DNA of 64,000 bases from Eggerthellaceae bacterium (GCA_015062605.1 SUUI01000004.1:19251-83250); one strand, 5' to 3'. Positions 26,296-35,133 are shown, counted from the stretch's first letter. Notes: generated by a model from the letters alone, not told the origin. Translations and numbers: made by a program.

Positions 26296-26583
26296 TTAGA
26301 GTCGTCCGCGTACAACTTTCCTCGCATGCTTCGGCTGCTCAACCGGCTCACGGAAATCAAGCGCGAGCTGACCATCCAAATCCTTTGACGCCGCCGTCTT
26401 CCGCTCGATGGAATCTATCGTCCACGACACAGCATCATTACCGAATTGCGTGAGCATGGCCATACGAGCGTCGTGCGTATTCTCCTTCGAGCCGACCCTC
26501 CCCTCGCTTTCAAACTCGAACAGCCCGACAGAGCGCTGAGCGGAAGCGTTGGGAGAATGATAATGTGCGATAAACGTTTGCAT
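26296..26583 (-). CDS. hypothetical protein
   Basis: 95 residues from ATG 26583 (GAGAG upstream) beginning MQTFIAHYHSPNASAQRSVG and containing FEFESEGRVGSKENTHDARM, then a basic C-terminus. I recognise no family. The FEFES...N.HDAR pattern suggests a small beta protein that may act on nucleic acid or ribosomes, but this is a guess. It is the first gene of the M42/smpB/acidic-protein row, 27 bases upstream of the M42 gene. A longer start at 26622 has a weaker RBS. Confidence 0.6.
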   Translation of the reverse strand: MQTFIAHYHSPNASAQRSVGLFEFESEGRVGSKENTHDARMAMLTQFGNDAVSWTIDSIERKTAASKDLDGQLALDFREPVEQPKHARKVVRGRL

Positions 26584-26808
26584 GGGCTCTCTGTTCTTTG
26601 TCGCGTTGTTCACTGGCGCCATACCATGGCATACCTGTGATTATTCTATCACTGCAACCGACGTGTGCCTCCAACGATTGATTCCTGCGACCCGCAGAAA
26701 ATGAACCGTTCAAATAGCGAAAACATAGTAAAGTGTAGAGGTACGAATACAATGCGCTTACGCAGCAATCGCTTACGGAACGCGTCGAACACACGATCAG
26801 GAGGAACC

Positions 26809-27795
26809 ATGGATTCTAACGTACGTCCCGCCGATATGGCTCGTATAACGACCCCCGAGCTCGCACAGGCATTCATCGATGAACAAGTCGCCGCACTCAA
26901 AGAGCAGATCGGCGATGGCAAGGTTCTGCTCGCTTTATCGGGCGGCGTCGATTCCAGCGTGTGCGCCGCACTGCTCATCCGCGCCATCGGTCAGAACCTC
27001 GTGTGCGTGCACGTGAACCACGGGCTTCTGCGCAAAGGCGAACCCGAGCAAGTCGTAAAGGTGTTTAGAGACGAGCTGGGCGCAAACCTGATTTATGTCG
27101 ATGCTGTCGACCGTTTCCTCGACAAGCTCGAAGGCGTTGACGAGCCGGAGACGAAACGCAAGATCATCGGCGCTGAGTTCATCCGCGTGTTCGAAGAGGA
27201 AGCCCGCAAGGTCGCCGATGACGTTTCGTTCCTCGGCCAGGGCACCATCTATCCCGACATCCTCGAAAGCGAAGCAGGCATAAAGGCGCATCACAACGTT
27301 GGTGGTCTGCCTGACGATCTGCAATTCGAGCTCGTCGAGCCCGTCAAACTGCTTTACAAGGATGAGGTGCGCGTAGTCGGAAAGCAGCTCGGCTTACCCG
27401 ACTCCATGGTATATCGCCAACCATTCCCTGGTCCCGGTCTGGGAGTTCGCTGCCTCGGTGCCATCACGCGCGACAGGCTCGAAGCGCTCCGCGAAGCCGA
27501 TGCCATCGTGCGCGAGGAAATCGGCACCGCCGGTCTGGGCGACAAGATCTGGCAATACTTCGCCATCGTTCCCGATTTCCGTGTAACCGGCATCGTCGAC
27601 AATCAGCGCGCCTATGATTGGATGTGCATCATCCGTGCCGTGAACTCCATCGATGCCATCACGGCCGAAGTACCCGAGCTCGATTGGCCACTGCTTAAGA
27701 AGATGACATCTCGCATCATGACCGAAGTGCCGGGAATCTGCCGCGTCGCATACGACTTAAGCCCCAAACCCACCGCAACCATTGAGTGCGAGTAG
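26809..27795 (+). CDS. guaA: GMP synthase ATP-pyrophosphatase subunit (no amidotransferase domain)
   Basis: 328 residues from ATG 26809 (AGGAGGAACC just upstream). It contains the PP-loop LLALSGGVDSSVCAALL, HVNHGLLRKGE, FLGQGTIYPDILES, KAHHNVGGLP and the dimerisation domain ending KPTATIECE. The roughly 190-residue class I glutamine amidotransferase domain present in ordinary bacterial GuaA (about 510-530 residues) is absent, as in archaeal two-subunit enzymes. The enzyme adenylates XMP and aminates it to GMP using ammonia, from a separate glutaminase subunit or free. No such subunit is in this window. Confidence 0.93.
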   Translation: MDSNVRPADMARITTPELAQAFIDEQVAALKEQIGDGKVLLALSGGVDSSVCAALLIRAIGQNLVCVHVNHGLLRKGEPEQVVKVFRDELGANLIYVDAVDRFLDKLEGVDEPETKRKIIGAEFIRVFEEEARKVADDVSFLGQGTIYPDILESEAGIKAHHNVGGLPDDLQFELVEPVKLLYKDEVRVVGKQLGLPDSMVYRQPFPGPGLGVRCLGAITRDRLEALREADAIVREEIGTAGLGDKIWQYFAIVPDFRVTGIVDNQRAYDWMCIIRAVNSIDAITAEVPELDWPLLKKMTSRIMTEVPGICRVAYDLSPKPTATIECE

Positions 27796-27854
27796 GCGCT
27801 TTCAGCAAGGCTGATGCATCCGCCGGATACACCCGTATCCCATAAAGACAAACG

Positions 27855-27880
27855 AAGGGCTCGTCGAAAGACGAGCCCTT
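27855..27880. terminator. hairpin terminator between guaA and desulfoferrodoxin
   Basis: AAGGGCTCGTC, loop GAAA, GACGAGCCCTT; T-rich sequence follows. It separates two convergent genes. Confidence 0.8.
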
Positions 27881-27908
27881 CCCGTTTCTTGAGCAGCAAG
27901 AACGCCGA

Positions 27909-28292
27909 TTAAGCCTCAGCGCGCCACAAACCATGCTTGTTACAGTACTCGAGCGCAGCTATCGCCTCGTCGTCCTCTAAGGCGAACGTAGCTAAAGGCT
28001 CTTCGCCTGGCTTCAGGCACTTCGCCTGAACACCTTTTGCGGTGACGAGGTAAATCCACTGGATGAAGTGGTCCTCCTCCATTGGATGGATGACTTCGCC
28101 GACAGTCACGCGAACCACATTGCCGTCGATTTGGATAACGGGGACATGCTTCTCGCCCGCCGCATCGAACGTGTTCGGCTCGATTGCTTCCATCTTCTGG
28201 CCGCAGCACATGACCGGTACGCCACCGTCAACAACCTTGACGATGATGTTGCCGCACCTCTTGCATACATAGAACGTTTCGCGCTTCTTCAT
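27909..28292 (-). CDS. dfx: desulfoferrodoxin (superoxide reductase)
   Basis: 127 residues. The N-terminal desulforedoxin centre has CKRCG and MCCG (C10, C13, C29, C30). The catalytic neelaredoxin domain has EKHVPVIQ, HPMEEDHFIQWI and the terminal CNKHGLW, giving the His4-Cys iron site and the conserved Glu-Lys-His. It reduces superoxide to peroxide without making oxygen, using rubredoxin or another donor; this is typical of anaerobes. A TATACT -10 box reads leftward at 28352-28347. Confidence 0.96.
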   Translation of the reverse strand: MKKRETFYVCKRCGNIIVKVVDGGVPVMCCGQKMEAIEPNTFDAAGEKHVPVIQIDGNVVRVTVGEVIHPMEEDHFIQWIYLVTAKGVQAKCLKPGEEPLATFALEDDEAIAALEYCNKHGLWRAEA

Positions 28293-28635
28293 CGGCTTCC
28301 CCTTTCATCCTCAATCGATAATCGCACGTATTAGAACAACATTTTTAGTATACCGTACCGGGTGTTTCCACATGTCTATCGTTTTCGTACGGCAACTGCT
28401 TACACATCCATCACGCACTTTGCGCCAGAGTTTTTAAAACGCGCCACACGTGTCGCGAATCGCCCATTTGGCGCTATTTTTCTCTTGACAAACGTAATTG
28501 TTCCCCCAGTTCGCTATAGTACAGTATTACGGCTTAACGGCATTTGCCCGCACCTGGGCGCATTCCATCAGCCGAACGCAACGGAAAAACCGCGGGGCAA
28601 TAGGTGCCTCGCCCGAGCAAAGAAAGGAAGCCGTT
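28293..28635. other. divergent intergenic region
   Basis: 343 bases without a gene. A leftward -10 (TATACT on the minus strand, 28352-28347) can serve dfx. For the rightward operon there is a TTGACA at 28485-28490 and TATAGT at 28515-28520, but the spacer is 24 bp, too long for a standard promoter, so an activator or a different pairing may be involved. RBS GAAAGGAAG precedes 28636. Confidence 0.5.
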
Positions 28636-30051
28636 ATGCGTACTATCATGATCAGCGACGTCACGATGCAACAAACCGTGGAAGCAGGCGGCATCCTTCT
28701 TAGCTTCCGCGAGAAGATCGAACTAGCGAAGCTACTAGATAAGCTGGGCGCTTCCGTCATAGAGCTTTCCCCCATCGAGAATCCTCGTAGCGATCGTCTG
28801 CTCATCAAGTCTATCGCCAGTGCCGTGAAAGACAGCATCGTCGCTGTACCCGTAAGCGTGACTGAAGACAACACCGCATTTACATGGGATGCGCTTACGC
28901 AAGCTGCCCATCCCCGTCTGCAGGTGTGCCTGCCTGTAAGCGATGTGCAAATGGAATACTTCCTGCACAAGAAGGCAGATGCCGTTCCGACGTTCATCGC
29001 CGAGAAAATCGCGGCCTGTGCCGCTATCTGCTCCGATGTGGAGTTCGTCGCGCAGGATGCCACTCGCGCTGACGAGGCGTTCCTGGCACATGCCCTCGAA
29101 GCGGCTGCACAAGCTGGTGCCACGCTTATCACTATCAAAGACGATGCCGGTGCCATGCTCGTCGAGGAGTTCGGTGCATTCATCGCGCGAATCCGTGCCG
29201 CCCTGCCCGAAAACGTGCGCCTCGGCGTCGCATGTTCGAATGCGCTGTTCATGGCCGACGCGAACTCCATCGCGGCCATTCAGGCTGGCGCGTGCGAGGT
29301 GAAGGCATCTGCAAACGCCACATTCACCGCTTCTTTACCCAACATCGCGCGCGTCATCGACACGAAGGGCTCGTCCTTCGGCGTAGCCTCCGGCGTACGC
29401 ACTGTGGAACTCGACCGCATCGTGAAGCAAATCGCATGGATGTGCGAGACTCAACGTTCCGACAATTCCCCGTTCGATAACGGCGTACGCGACAACGGAG
29501 ACGAGGCGACATTCACAGCCCACGACTCGATCGAAGAAGTCGCCCGCGCCATCGAAGCAATGGGATATGACCTGCCCGAAGAGGACATCACGAAGGTCTA
29601 TGACGCGTTTTGCCAGTTGGCAGCCCGTAAGGATACCATCAGCGCAACCGAGCTCGATGCCATCGTGGCAACCGAGGCTCTGCAGGTTCCCCAGACCTTC
29701 AAGCTCGAAAGCTTCGTCATCAATTCTGGCAACACCATCATGGCAACGAGCCACATGCGCCTTCGCCGTGATGGTGAAATCCTTGACAGCGTTGCCCTCG
29801 GCGATGGTCCCGTCGATGCGTCCTTCCTCGCGATCGAGCAGATCGTCGGTCACCACTACGAACTGGATGATTTCAAGATCCGCGCCGTCACCGAAGGGCG
29901 CGAAGCCTTAGGCGAGACGGTCATTCGTCTCCGCGCCGATGATGGACGCGTGTATTCCGGCCGCGGTCTTTCGACCGACGTCATCGGATCGTCCATCCTC
30001 GCGTACATCTCCGCTGTCAACAAGATCGTCTACGAGGAAGCAGGCGAATAA
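28636..30051 (+). CDS. 2-isopropylmalate-synthase-like protein with altered metal site
   Basis: 471 residues from ATG 28636. Residues 1-275 are a DRE-TIM (HMGL-like) barrel and about 365-471 a LeuA dimer/allosteric domain (FKLESFVINSGN, VALGDGPVDASFLAIEQI, GRGLSTDVIGSSILAYISA). The active-site motifs are altered: the D-x-T-L-R-D-G motif reads DVTMQQTVEAG, and the HxHND metal motif reads ACSNA (within LGVACSNALFMADANSIAA). The catalytic Arg and both metal-ligand His are therefore missing. It may be a pseudoenzyme, a regulatory sensor, or have other chemistry; it is not a normal LeuA. It overlaps the next gene by one base (TAATG). Confidence 0.85.
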   Translation: MRTIMISDVTMQQTVEAGGILLSFREKIELAKLLDKLGASVIELSPIENPRSDRLLIKSIASAVKDSIVAVPVSVTEDNTAFTWDALTQAAHPRLQVCLPVSDVQMEYFLHKKADAVPTFIAEKIAACAAICSDVEFVAQDATRADEAFLAHALEAAAQAGATLITIKDDAGAMLVEEFGAFIARIRAALPENVRLGVACSNALFMADANSIAAIQAGACEVKASANATFTASLPNIARVIDTKGSSFGVASGVRTVELDRIVKQIAWMCETQRSDNSPFDNGVRDNGDEATFTAHDSIEEVARAIEAMGYDLPEEDITKVYDAFCQLAARKDTISATELDAIVATEALQVPQTFKLESFVINSGNTIMATSHMRLRRDGEILDSVALGDGPVDASFLAIEQIVGHHYELDDFKIRAVTEGREALGETVIRLRADDGRVYSGRGLSTDVIGSSILAYISAVNKIVYEEAGE

Positions 30052-32570
30052 TGAAACTCTCATTCTCCACCCGCGGTTGGGCGGGTATGACCTGGGACGA
30101 ATGGGTCCAGGCAGCTACAAGCATGCATTTCAACGGCATCGAGGTTTACAACCCCGTAAAAACACCTGAGCTCATGGCGAAGGACGGTCCGCTGCACAAG
30201 TACGCCGTGGCAGCGACCGTGCGCAAGCTGCGCGCAGAAAATCTTGAGATCCCGTGTTTTGACACTTATATCGACCTCGCAGGAAAAGCCGAAGGAATCG
30301 ATGGCGAAGATCCTTTAGGCCAGCTCGAGATGCTCATCGCCCTCGCGCATGACGCGCACGTGCCATATGTGAGTGCATACGCGACTGAGGAGAACGAACA
30401 GGTTGACGCCGTGCTTTCCGCGCTCATCCCGAAAGCTACGAAAGCAGGCGTCACCGTGCTTATCAAAACGAGCTACGCATTCGCAGATACTGCACGCTTG
30501 CGCGAACTTTTGAATCGATTCGCCTGCGATGAACTGGGAGCGCTCTGGGATGTGCATCATCCCGTACGCGACGTCAACGAGATGCCTTCGAAAACCATCG
30601 AGAATCTCGGCAGCTATGTGAAGCACGTGCACCTGCGCGACAGCATCGTCGACAAGAAGACCGGGGAGCTGTCCTACCAGGTCATCGGCGAGGGAACGCT
30701 GCCCATTGACGACGTGATGCGGGCACTGCGCTCCATCGACTACGATGGCTACATCTCGCAGGAATGGAAGCCGCAGTGGATGGATGACCTCGATGATCCC
30801 GAGATCATCTTCCCCTACTTCGTGAACTACATGGCACGCTACGATGCTGGTCGCGACAAAAAGCGAATGACGATACCGAATCACGATGGCAGCGGTCAGT
30901 ACGTATGGGAGAAGTTCGAGCTCATCAACCATACCTTCCCCGAAGTGCTCGACATCATGGCCGAGACCTTCCCGGATCAGTATTGCTTCAAATACACGAC
31001 GCTCGATTACACGCGTACATATTCGCAGTTCCGCGACGACGTGAACAACTTCGCCCGCGCCCTCGTGAGCTTGGGTGTGAAGCCCGGCAGCAAGGTCGCC
31101 ATCTGGGCAGGCAACATCCCCGCATGGTTCCTCACGTTCTGGGCAACCGTGAAGATCGGTGCCGTCTTGGTCACGGTGAACTCCGCATATAAAATCCACG
31201 AGGCCGAATACCTGTTCCGCCAATCCGATACGCATACGCTTGTCATGGAGCACAGCAGCCTCGATTCCAACTACCAGGAGATCATCAACGAGCTGTGTCC
31301 CGAAATCGCACAGACAAAGGCCGGCGAGCCCCTGCATTGCAAGAAGCTCCCCTTCCTGCGCAACGTCATCACGGTCGGTTTCCGCCAACCAGGCAGCCTC
31401 ACATTCGAGGAAGCTATGGCACGTGCCGACCTCGTGCCCGCCGCCGAAGTGGAGCGTCTCGCCGCACAGGTACGTCCGGATGATGTATGCAACATGCAGT
31501 ACACCTCCGGAACCACGGGCTTCCCGAAGGGCGTCATGCTCACGCACTACAACGTCGTGAACGATGGCAAGTGCATCGGTGATCGCATGGGCCTTTCCAC
31601 GGCAGACCGTATGATGATCCAGGTGCCGATGTTCCACTGCTTCGGCATGGTGCTCTCCATGACATCGTCCATGACGCATGGCGCCACCATGTGCCCAATG
31701 CCCTACTTCAACGCGAAGGCGAGCCTTGCGTGCATCAACCAAGAGCGCATCACGTGCTTCAATGGCGTACCGACGATGTTCATCGCCATGTTTAACCACG
31801 AGAACTACCGTAAGACGGACTTCTCGTACATCCGCACGGGCATCATGGCTGGTGCAGGCTGCCCGCCCGAACTCATGCGCCGCGCTGCGAGACCTGATGA
31901 GATGAACATGACCGGTATCATCAGCGTGTACGGACAGACCGAAAGCTCGCCTGGTTCCACGATGAGCGCATGGACCGACACTGAGTATGTCCGCATCGAA
32001 ACCGTTGGTTACGCGTTCCCGCATGTCGAGTGCAAGATCATCGACCCTGACACGGGCGAAGAGGTCCCACACGGCGAGAACGGCGAATTCTGCAGCCGCG
32101 GCTACAACACGATGAAGGGTTATTACAAGATGCCCATCGCCACGCGCAAGGCGATCGACTCCGATGGTTGGCTGCATTCGGGCGACCTCGCCCGCAACGA
32201 TGGCCAGGGTAATTACATCATCACCGGCCGTCTGAAAGACATGATCATCCGCGGCGGCGAGAACCTGTATCCAAAGGAGATTGAAGAGTTCTTCCTCGAG
32301 CATCCGAAGGTCAGCGACTGCCAGGTCATCGCGGTTCCGGACGAGAAGTATGGTGAAGAAGCCATGGCGTGCATCATCCTGATGGACGGCGAAGAGACCA
32401 CCGAGGAAGAGATGCGCGAATACGCCATTTCGCACATCGCTCGCCATAAGGTGCCACGCTACATCGAGTTCGTCGACAGTTTCCCGATGAATGCAGCTGG
32501 AAAGATCCAGAAACACCTCATGCGCGCCTGGGCAGCCGAACATCTGGGATTGGCCAAGAAGGAAGATTAG
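30051..32570 (+). CDS. fusion of xylose-isomerase-like TIM barrel and acyl-CoA synthetase
   Basis: 839 residues. Residues 1-270 are an AP-endonuclease-2/xylose-isomerase-type barrel: KLSFSTRGWAGMTWDEW, GALWDVHHPVRD, VKHVHLRDS, GEGTLPIDDVMRALR, QEWKPQW; the first acidic metal ligand position (usually E in LALEN) reads LIKTS. Residues about 290-839 are a complete acyl-CoA ligase: YTSGTTGFPKGVMLTHYN (AMP-binding), VYGQTESSPG, DGWLHSGDLA, GRLKDMIIRGGENLYPKEIE and the catalytic PMNAAGKIQKH Lys. The ligase half resembles medium/long-chain FadD-type enzymes. There is no frameshift or internal stop. Start coupled to the LeuA-like gene; the two probably act together. Confidence 0.92.
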   Translation: MKLSFSTRGWAGMTWDEWVQAATSMHFNGIEVYNPVKTPELMAKDGPLHKYAVAATVRKLRAENLEIPCFDTYIDLAGKAEGIDGEDPLGQLEMLIALAHDAHVPYVSAYATEENEQVDAVLSALIPKATKAGVTVLIKTSYAFADTARLRELLNRFACDELGALWDVHHPVRDVNEMPSKTIENLGSYVKHVHLRDSIVDKKTGELSYQVIGEGTLPIDDVMRALRSIDYDGYISQEWKPQWMDDLDDPEIIFPYFVNYMARYDAGRDKKRMTIPNHDGSGQYVWEKFELINHTFPEVLDIMAETFPDQYCFKYTTLDYTRTYSQFRDDVNNFARALVSLGVKPGSKVAIWAGNIPAWFLTFWATVKIGAVLVTVNSAYKIHEAEYLFRQSDTHTLVMEHSSLDSNYQEIINELCPEIAQTKAGEPLHCKKLPFLRNVITVGFRQPGSLTFEEAMARADLVPAAEVERLAAQVRPDDVCNMQYTSGTTGFPKGVMLTHYNVVNDGKCIGDRMGLSTADRMMIQVPMFHCFGMVLSMTSSMTHGATMCPMPYFNAKASLACINQERITCFNGVPTMFIAMFNHENYRKTDFSYIRTGIMAGAGCPPELMRRAARPDEMNMTGIISVYGQTESSPGSTMSAWTDTEYVRIETVGYAFPHVECKIIDPDTGEEVPHGENGEFCSRGYNTMKGYYKMPIATRKAIDSDGWLHSGDLARNDGQGNYIITGRLKDMIIRGGENLYPKEIEEFFLEHPKVSDCQVIAVPDEKYGEEAMACIILMDGEETTEEEMREYAISHIARHKVPRYIEFVDSFPMNAAGKIQKHLMRAWAAEHLGLAKKED

Positions 32571-32630
32571 CGCTCAAGCAGTATGTCGGCTGAAAGACAC
32601 GGGTCCTCTCGTCGACTAGCCAGCCGAGCA

Positions 32631-32671
32631 AGACGGCTCCTTTGTGCGATTACGCGCAACAGGAGCCGTCT
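32631..32671. terminator. long hairpin after the fusion gene
   Basis: AGACGGCTCCT (32631-32641) and AGGAGCCGTCT (32661-32671) pair perfectly, and the inner TTGTGCG/CGCGCAA extends the stem to about 18 bp around loop ATTA. There is no T-tract. Probably a transcript end shared with the convergent TetR gene. Confidence 0.6.
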
Positions 32672-32755
32672 GCACATTCTATACGGGCAATCGCGTGGGT
32701 CATGGAGAATGCACTTCGCGAAAGCAAACGCGATATGGCAACTTCAAAATCACGA

Positions 32756-33364
32756 TTATTTGGTTGAGTTGGCAGCGGTGTAATCCCTGAGGCCCGTAAG
32801 ACCACTCGTGATCAAAACGCTCAAGAGCTCGGCAAGCTCGCTCATGTCGTATTCCGAATTGTCGGAAAGCCAACGATGGTACACGCTGATGAGGCCAGAA
32901 TAGACGAAGGTGACAAGATAGCGCATCTTCTCTTCCGGAACGTCCCCATAGACTTCATGAACGCTTTCGGAAGAAACGCGCACCAAAACGGGTTCGAAGT
33001 GACGGATGAACTTTTCGGTATCGACATTCGCGAGTGCAGACCCGTTGAGGCGAGCCATTTCAGCGATCTTCGCACTCAGCACCTGAAACAGCTGCATGAC
33101 ATCGATCTCGCCATTCTCATTGCGCATGCCCTCTCGTATCGCACCTGCAGCGCCTCTCGCCTCCTCTTCGAGGATTTCGTCAAGGAGCGATTCGATGGAA
33201 TCGTAATGATGATAGAAGGTCTTTCTGTTGATGTCAGCCCGATCGGCGATATCCGAAACGGTGACCTTCTCGAGGCCCTTCTCACGTGCAAGCTCGAAAA
33301 ACGCCTGCCTTATCGCCTTGATGGTGCGCCTTGTACGTCTATCGTCTGTATGCTCCTCATTCAT
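32756..33364 (-). CDS. TetR family transcriptional regulator
   Basis: 202 residues from ATG 33364. The N-terminal helix-turn-helix is RRTIKAIRQAFFELAREKGL then VTVSDIADRADINRKTFYHHY, a standard TetR pattern. The C-terminal ligand domain includes FEPVLVRVSSESVHEVYG and MRYLVTFVYSGLISVYHRWL, like TetR_C-type fatty-acid or aromatic responders. It is divergent from the radical SAM gene (143 bases between starts) and faces the LeuA-like/ligase operon tail, so it could control either; the effector is unknown. Confidence 0.9.
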   Translation of the reverse strand: MNEEHTDDRRTRRTIKAIRQAFFELAREKGLEKVTVSDIADRADINRKTFYHHYDSIESLLDEILEEEARGAAGAIREGMRNENGEIDVMQLFQVLSAKIAEMARLNGSALANVDTEKFIRHFEPVLVRVSSESVHEVYGDVPEEKMRYLVTFVYSGLISVYHRWLSDNSEYDMSELAELLSVLITSGLTGLRDYTAANSTK

Positions 33365-33507
33365 TCTTGACCATTTCCCATCTGCATGGGGCAATTGCCA
33401 CACTCGGTATTTGGTTGGCCATTGCCCCCTGACCTGCGAAAGCGTTATTTATTACACAGAGTTACTTTTACCACATTGTTACAGATTTTGGAAGCGGTGA
33501 TGCACTT

Positions 33508-34938
33508 ATGAAGGCAGCGGATCAAATCAAGCGAGCCGCCATGTACAAAGTGGTGGATGGTCTTACAAGCGACCCGGAGAAGAACATCCCAAAGGTGATG
33601 GAGCTTCTCGACAAAGTTGCCCCTGCCGAGCTTTTTCCCGAGCAGCGCAAAGCATTCCGGGAATCCATCAAAAGCAAGGACAATTGGTATCAGCTCATCA
33701 TGCGGCTTATGGATATGCCATTCGAATTCAGGAAGCATTTCGTACGCACTCTCGCCGTCGACGCGAACCTGCTGGCGTGGCCAGTGCAGGAGGAGATGCG
33801 CAACACGCACCATTGTAACATCCCCTGGGCCATCCTGCTCGACCCGACCAGCGCCTGCAACCTCCATTGCAAGGGCTGCTGGGCGGCTGACTACGGGCAC
33901 AGCCTCAACCTGAGCTACGATGATATCGATTCGATTATCAAGCAGGGCAAAGAACTCGGCACGCACATTTACATCTATACGGGTGGAGAGCCACTGGTGC
34001 GTAAGAAGGACATCATCAAGCTCTGCGAAGCACATCCCGATTGCGTGTTCCTGTGCTTCACCAACGCGACCCTCATCGACGAGGAATTCTGCCAGGAAAT
34101 GCTGCGCGTGAAGAACTTCGTCCCCGCAATCAGCGCCGAGGGAGACGAGGCGTCCACAGACTCCCGACGCGGCGAAGGCACGTACCAAAGCATCATAAAG
34201 GCAATGACCTTGCTCAAATCGCACGGATTGCCCTTCGGCATCTCGGCATGCTACACCAGTCAAAATGCCGAAAGCATCGCATGCGAGGAATACTACGACT
34301 GGATGATCGAGCAAGGTGCGCTCTTTTGCTGGATATTCACGTACATGCCCGTCGGATCCGATGCACTCCCAGAGCTCATGCCGACGGTCGAGCAACGCAT
34401 CAGGCTCTACGATATCGTTCGCGAAATGCGCTACAAGAAACCGCTGTTCGTCCTCGACTTCCAAAACGATGGCGAATATGTTGGCGGCTGCATAGCCGGC
34501 GGACGGCGCTACCTTCACATCAATGCGCGAGGCGATGTCGAGCCTTGCGTGTTCATCCACTATGCGAACGCGAACATCCACGATGTTTCGTTGCTCGAGG
34601 CTCTCAAGTCGCCTATTTTCATGGAGTACTACAAGGGTCAACCATTCAACGACAACCTCCTAAGGCCATGCCCGATGCTCGAGAACCCAGACTGCCTGCC
34701 TGCCCTTGTAGAGCGCTCGGGTGCAACGTGCACGAACCTCACAGCGCGCGAAAGCGCCGAGGAGCTCTGCGGAAAATGCCGCAGATTTGCCGAGGAATGG
34801 GCACCGGTTTCGCTCGAGATGTGGAAGGATGAAAACGATCCGCGCTACCAAAAGCGCCTCACCCCACTAAACAGCATGTCGGCCTCCGACCTTGTGAAGT
34901 TCGAGGAAATCGGGCGTACGATGGAATGCCTGATATAG
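33508..34938 (+). CDS. radical SAM protein
   Basis: 476 residues. After a helical N-terminal region of about 105 residues comes PTSACNLHCKGCW with the Cx3Cx2C cluster motif, YTGGEPLVRKKDI (SAM-binding GGEP), CFTNATLID, and ISAEGDEASTDSRRG. The C-terminal part has more cysteines (GGCIAGGRRYLHINARGDVE, EPCVFIHYANANIHD, RPCPMLENPDCL, CGKCRRF), suggesting a SPASM/twitch-type auxiliary cluster. Substrate unknown. In other anaerobes similar proteins modify lipids or peptides; no precursor peptide is visible here. Likely regulated by the divergent TetR. Confidence 0.88.
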   Translation: MKAADQIKRAAMYKVVDGLTSDPEKNIPKVMELLDKVAPAELFPEQRKAFRESIKSKDNWYQLIMRLMDMPFEFRKHFVRTLAVDANLLAWPVQEEMRNTHHCNIPWAILLDPTSACNLHCKGCWAADYGHSLNLSYDDIDSIIKQGKELGTHIYIYTGGEPLVRKKDIIKLCEAHPDCVFLCFTNATLIDEEFCQEMLRVKNFVPAISAEGDEASTDSRRGEGTYQSIIKAMTLLKSHGLPFGISACYTSQNAESIACEEYYDWMIEQGALFCWIFTYMPVGSDALPELMPTVEQRIRLYDIVREMRYKKPLFVLDFQNDGEYVGGCIAGGRRYLHINARGDVEPCVFIHYANANIHDVSLLEALKSPIFMEYYKGQPFNDNLLRPCPMLENPDCLPALVERSGATCTNLTARESAEELCGKCRRFAEEWAPVSLEMWKDENDPRYQKRLTPLNSMSASDLVKFEEIGRTMECLI

Positions 34939-35015
34939 CGTCTCTGTGACTCTCGGATGCGAATCGTTGCGGTATCGTGAACGCTGAGCACCACTCGATT
35001 ACGTCACCCCTCGTA

Positions 35016-35051
35016 ATGCCCCGCGCAGATTGCTGTGCGGGGCATGTTTTT
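35016..35051 (+). terminator. terminator of the radical SAM gene
   Basis: ATGCCCCGCGCAG, loop ATTG, CTGTGCGGGGCAT (one G-U) then GTTTTT. Confidence 0.9.
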
Positions 35052-35133
35052 CCTTAACGCAAGGGAAAGCGCACGGGCTTAGTGTCGTATACTGGATTCG
35101 TTAACAATCACCCATGAAATGAAGGAGGTCTTT

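Noticed and set aside
26510-26794. 94-codon minus-strand ORF
   Set aside because: Overlaps the 95-residue hypothetical gene and the guaA leader, Cys-rich shadow composition, no RBS.
28485-28520. TTGACA...TATAGT as a standard promoter
   Set aside because: Spacer is 24 bp, beyond the normal range.
28636-30051. calling this gene leuA
   Set aside because: The catalytic Arg and both metal His are missing and no leucine gene is nearby.
30315-32543. 742-codon ORF on the minus strand
   Set aside because: Lies wholly antisense to the fusion gene, has no recognisable motif or RBS, and reflects the codon bias of the true gene.
33445-34641. 398-codon minus-strand ORF
   Set aside because: Antisense to the radical SAM gene, which carries CxxxCxxC and GGEP motifs.
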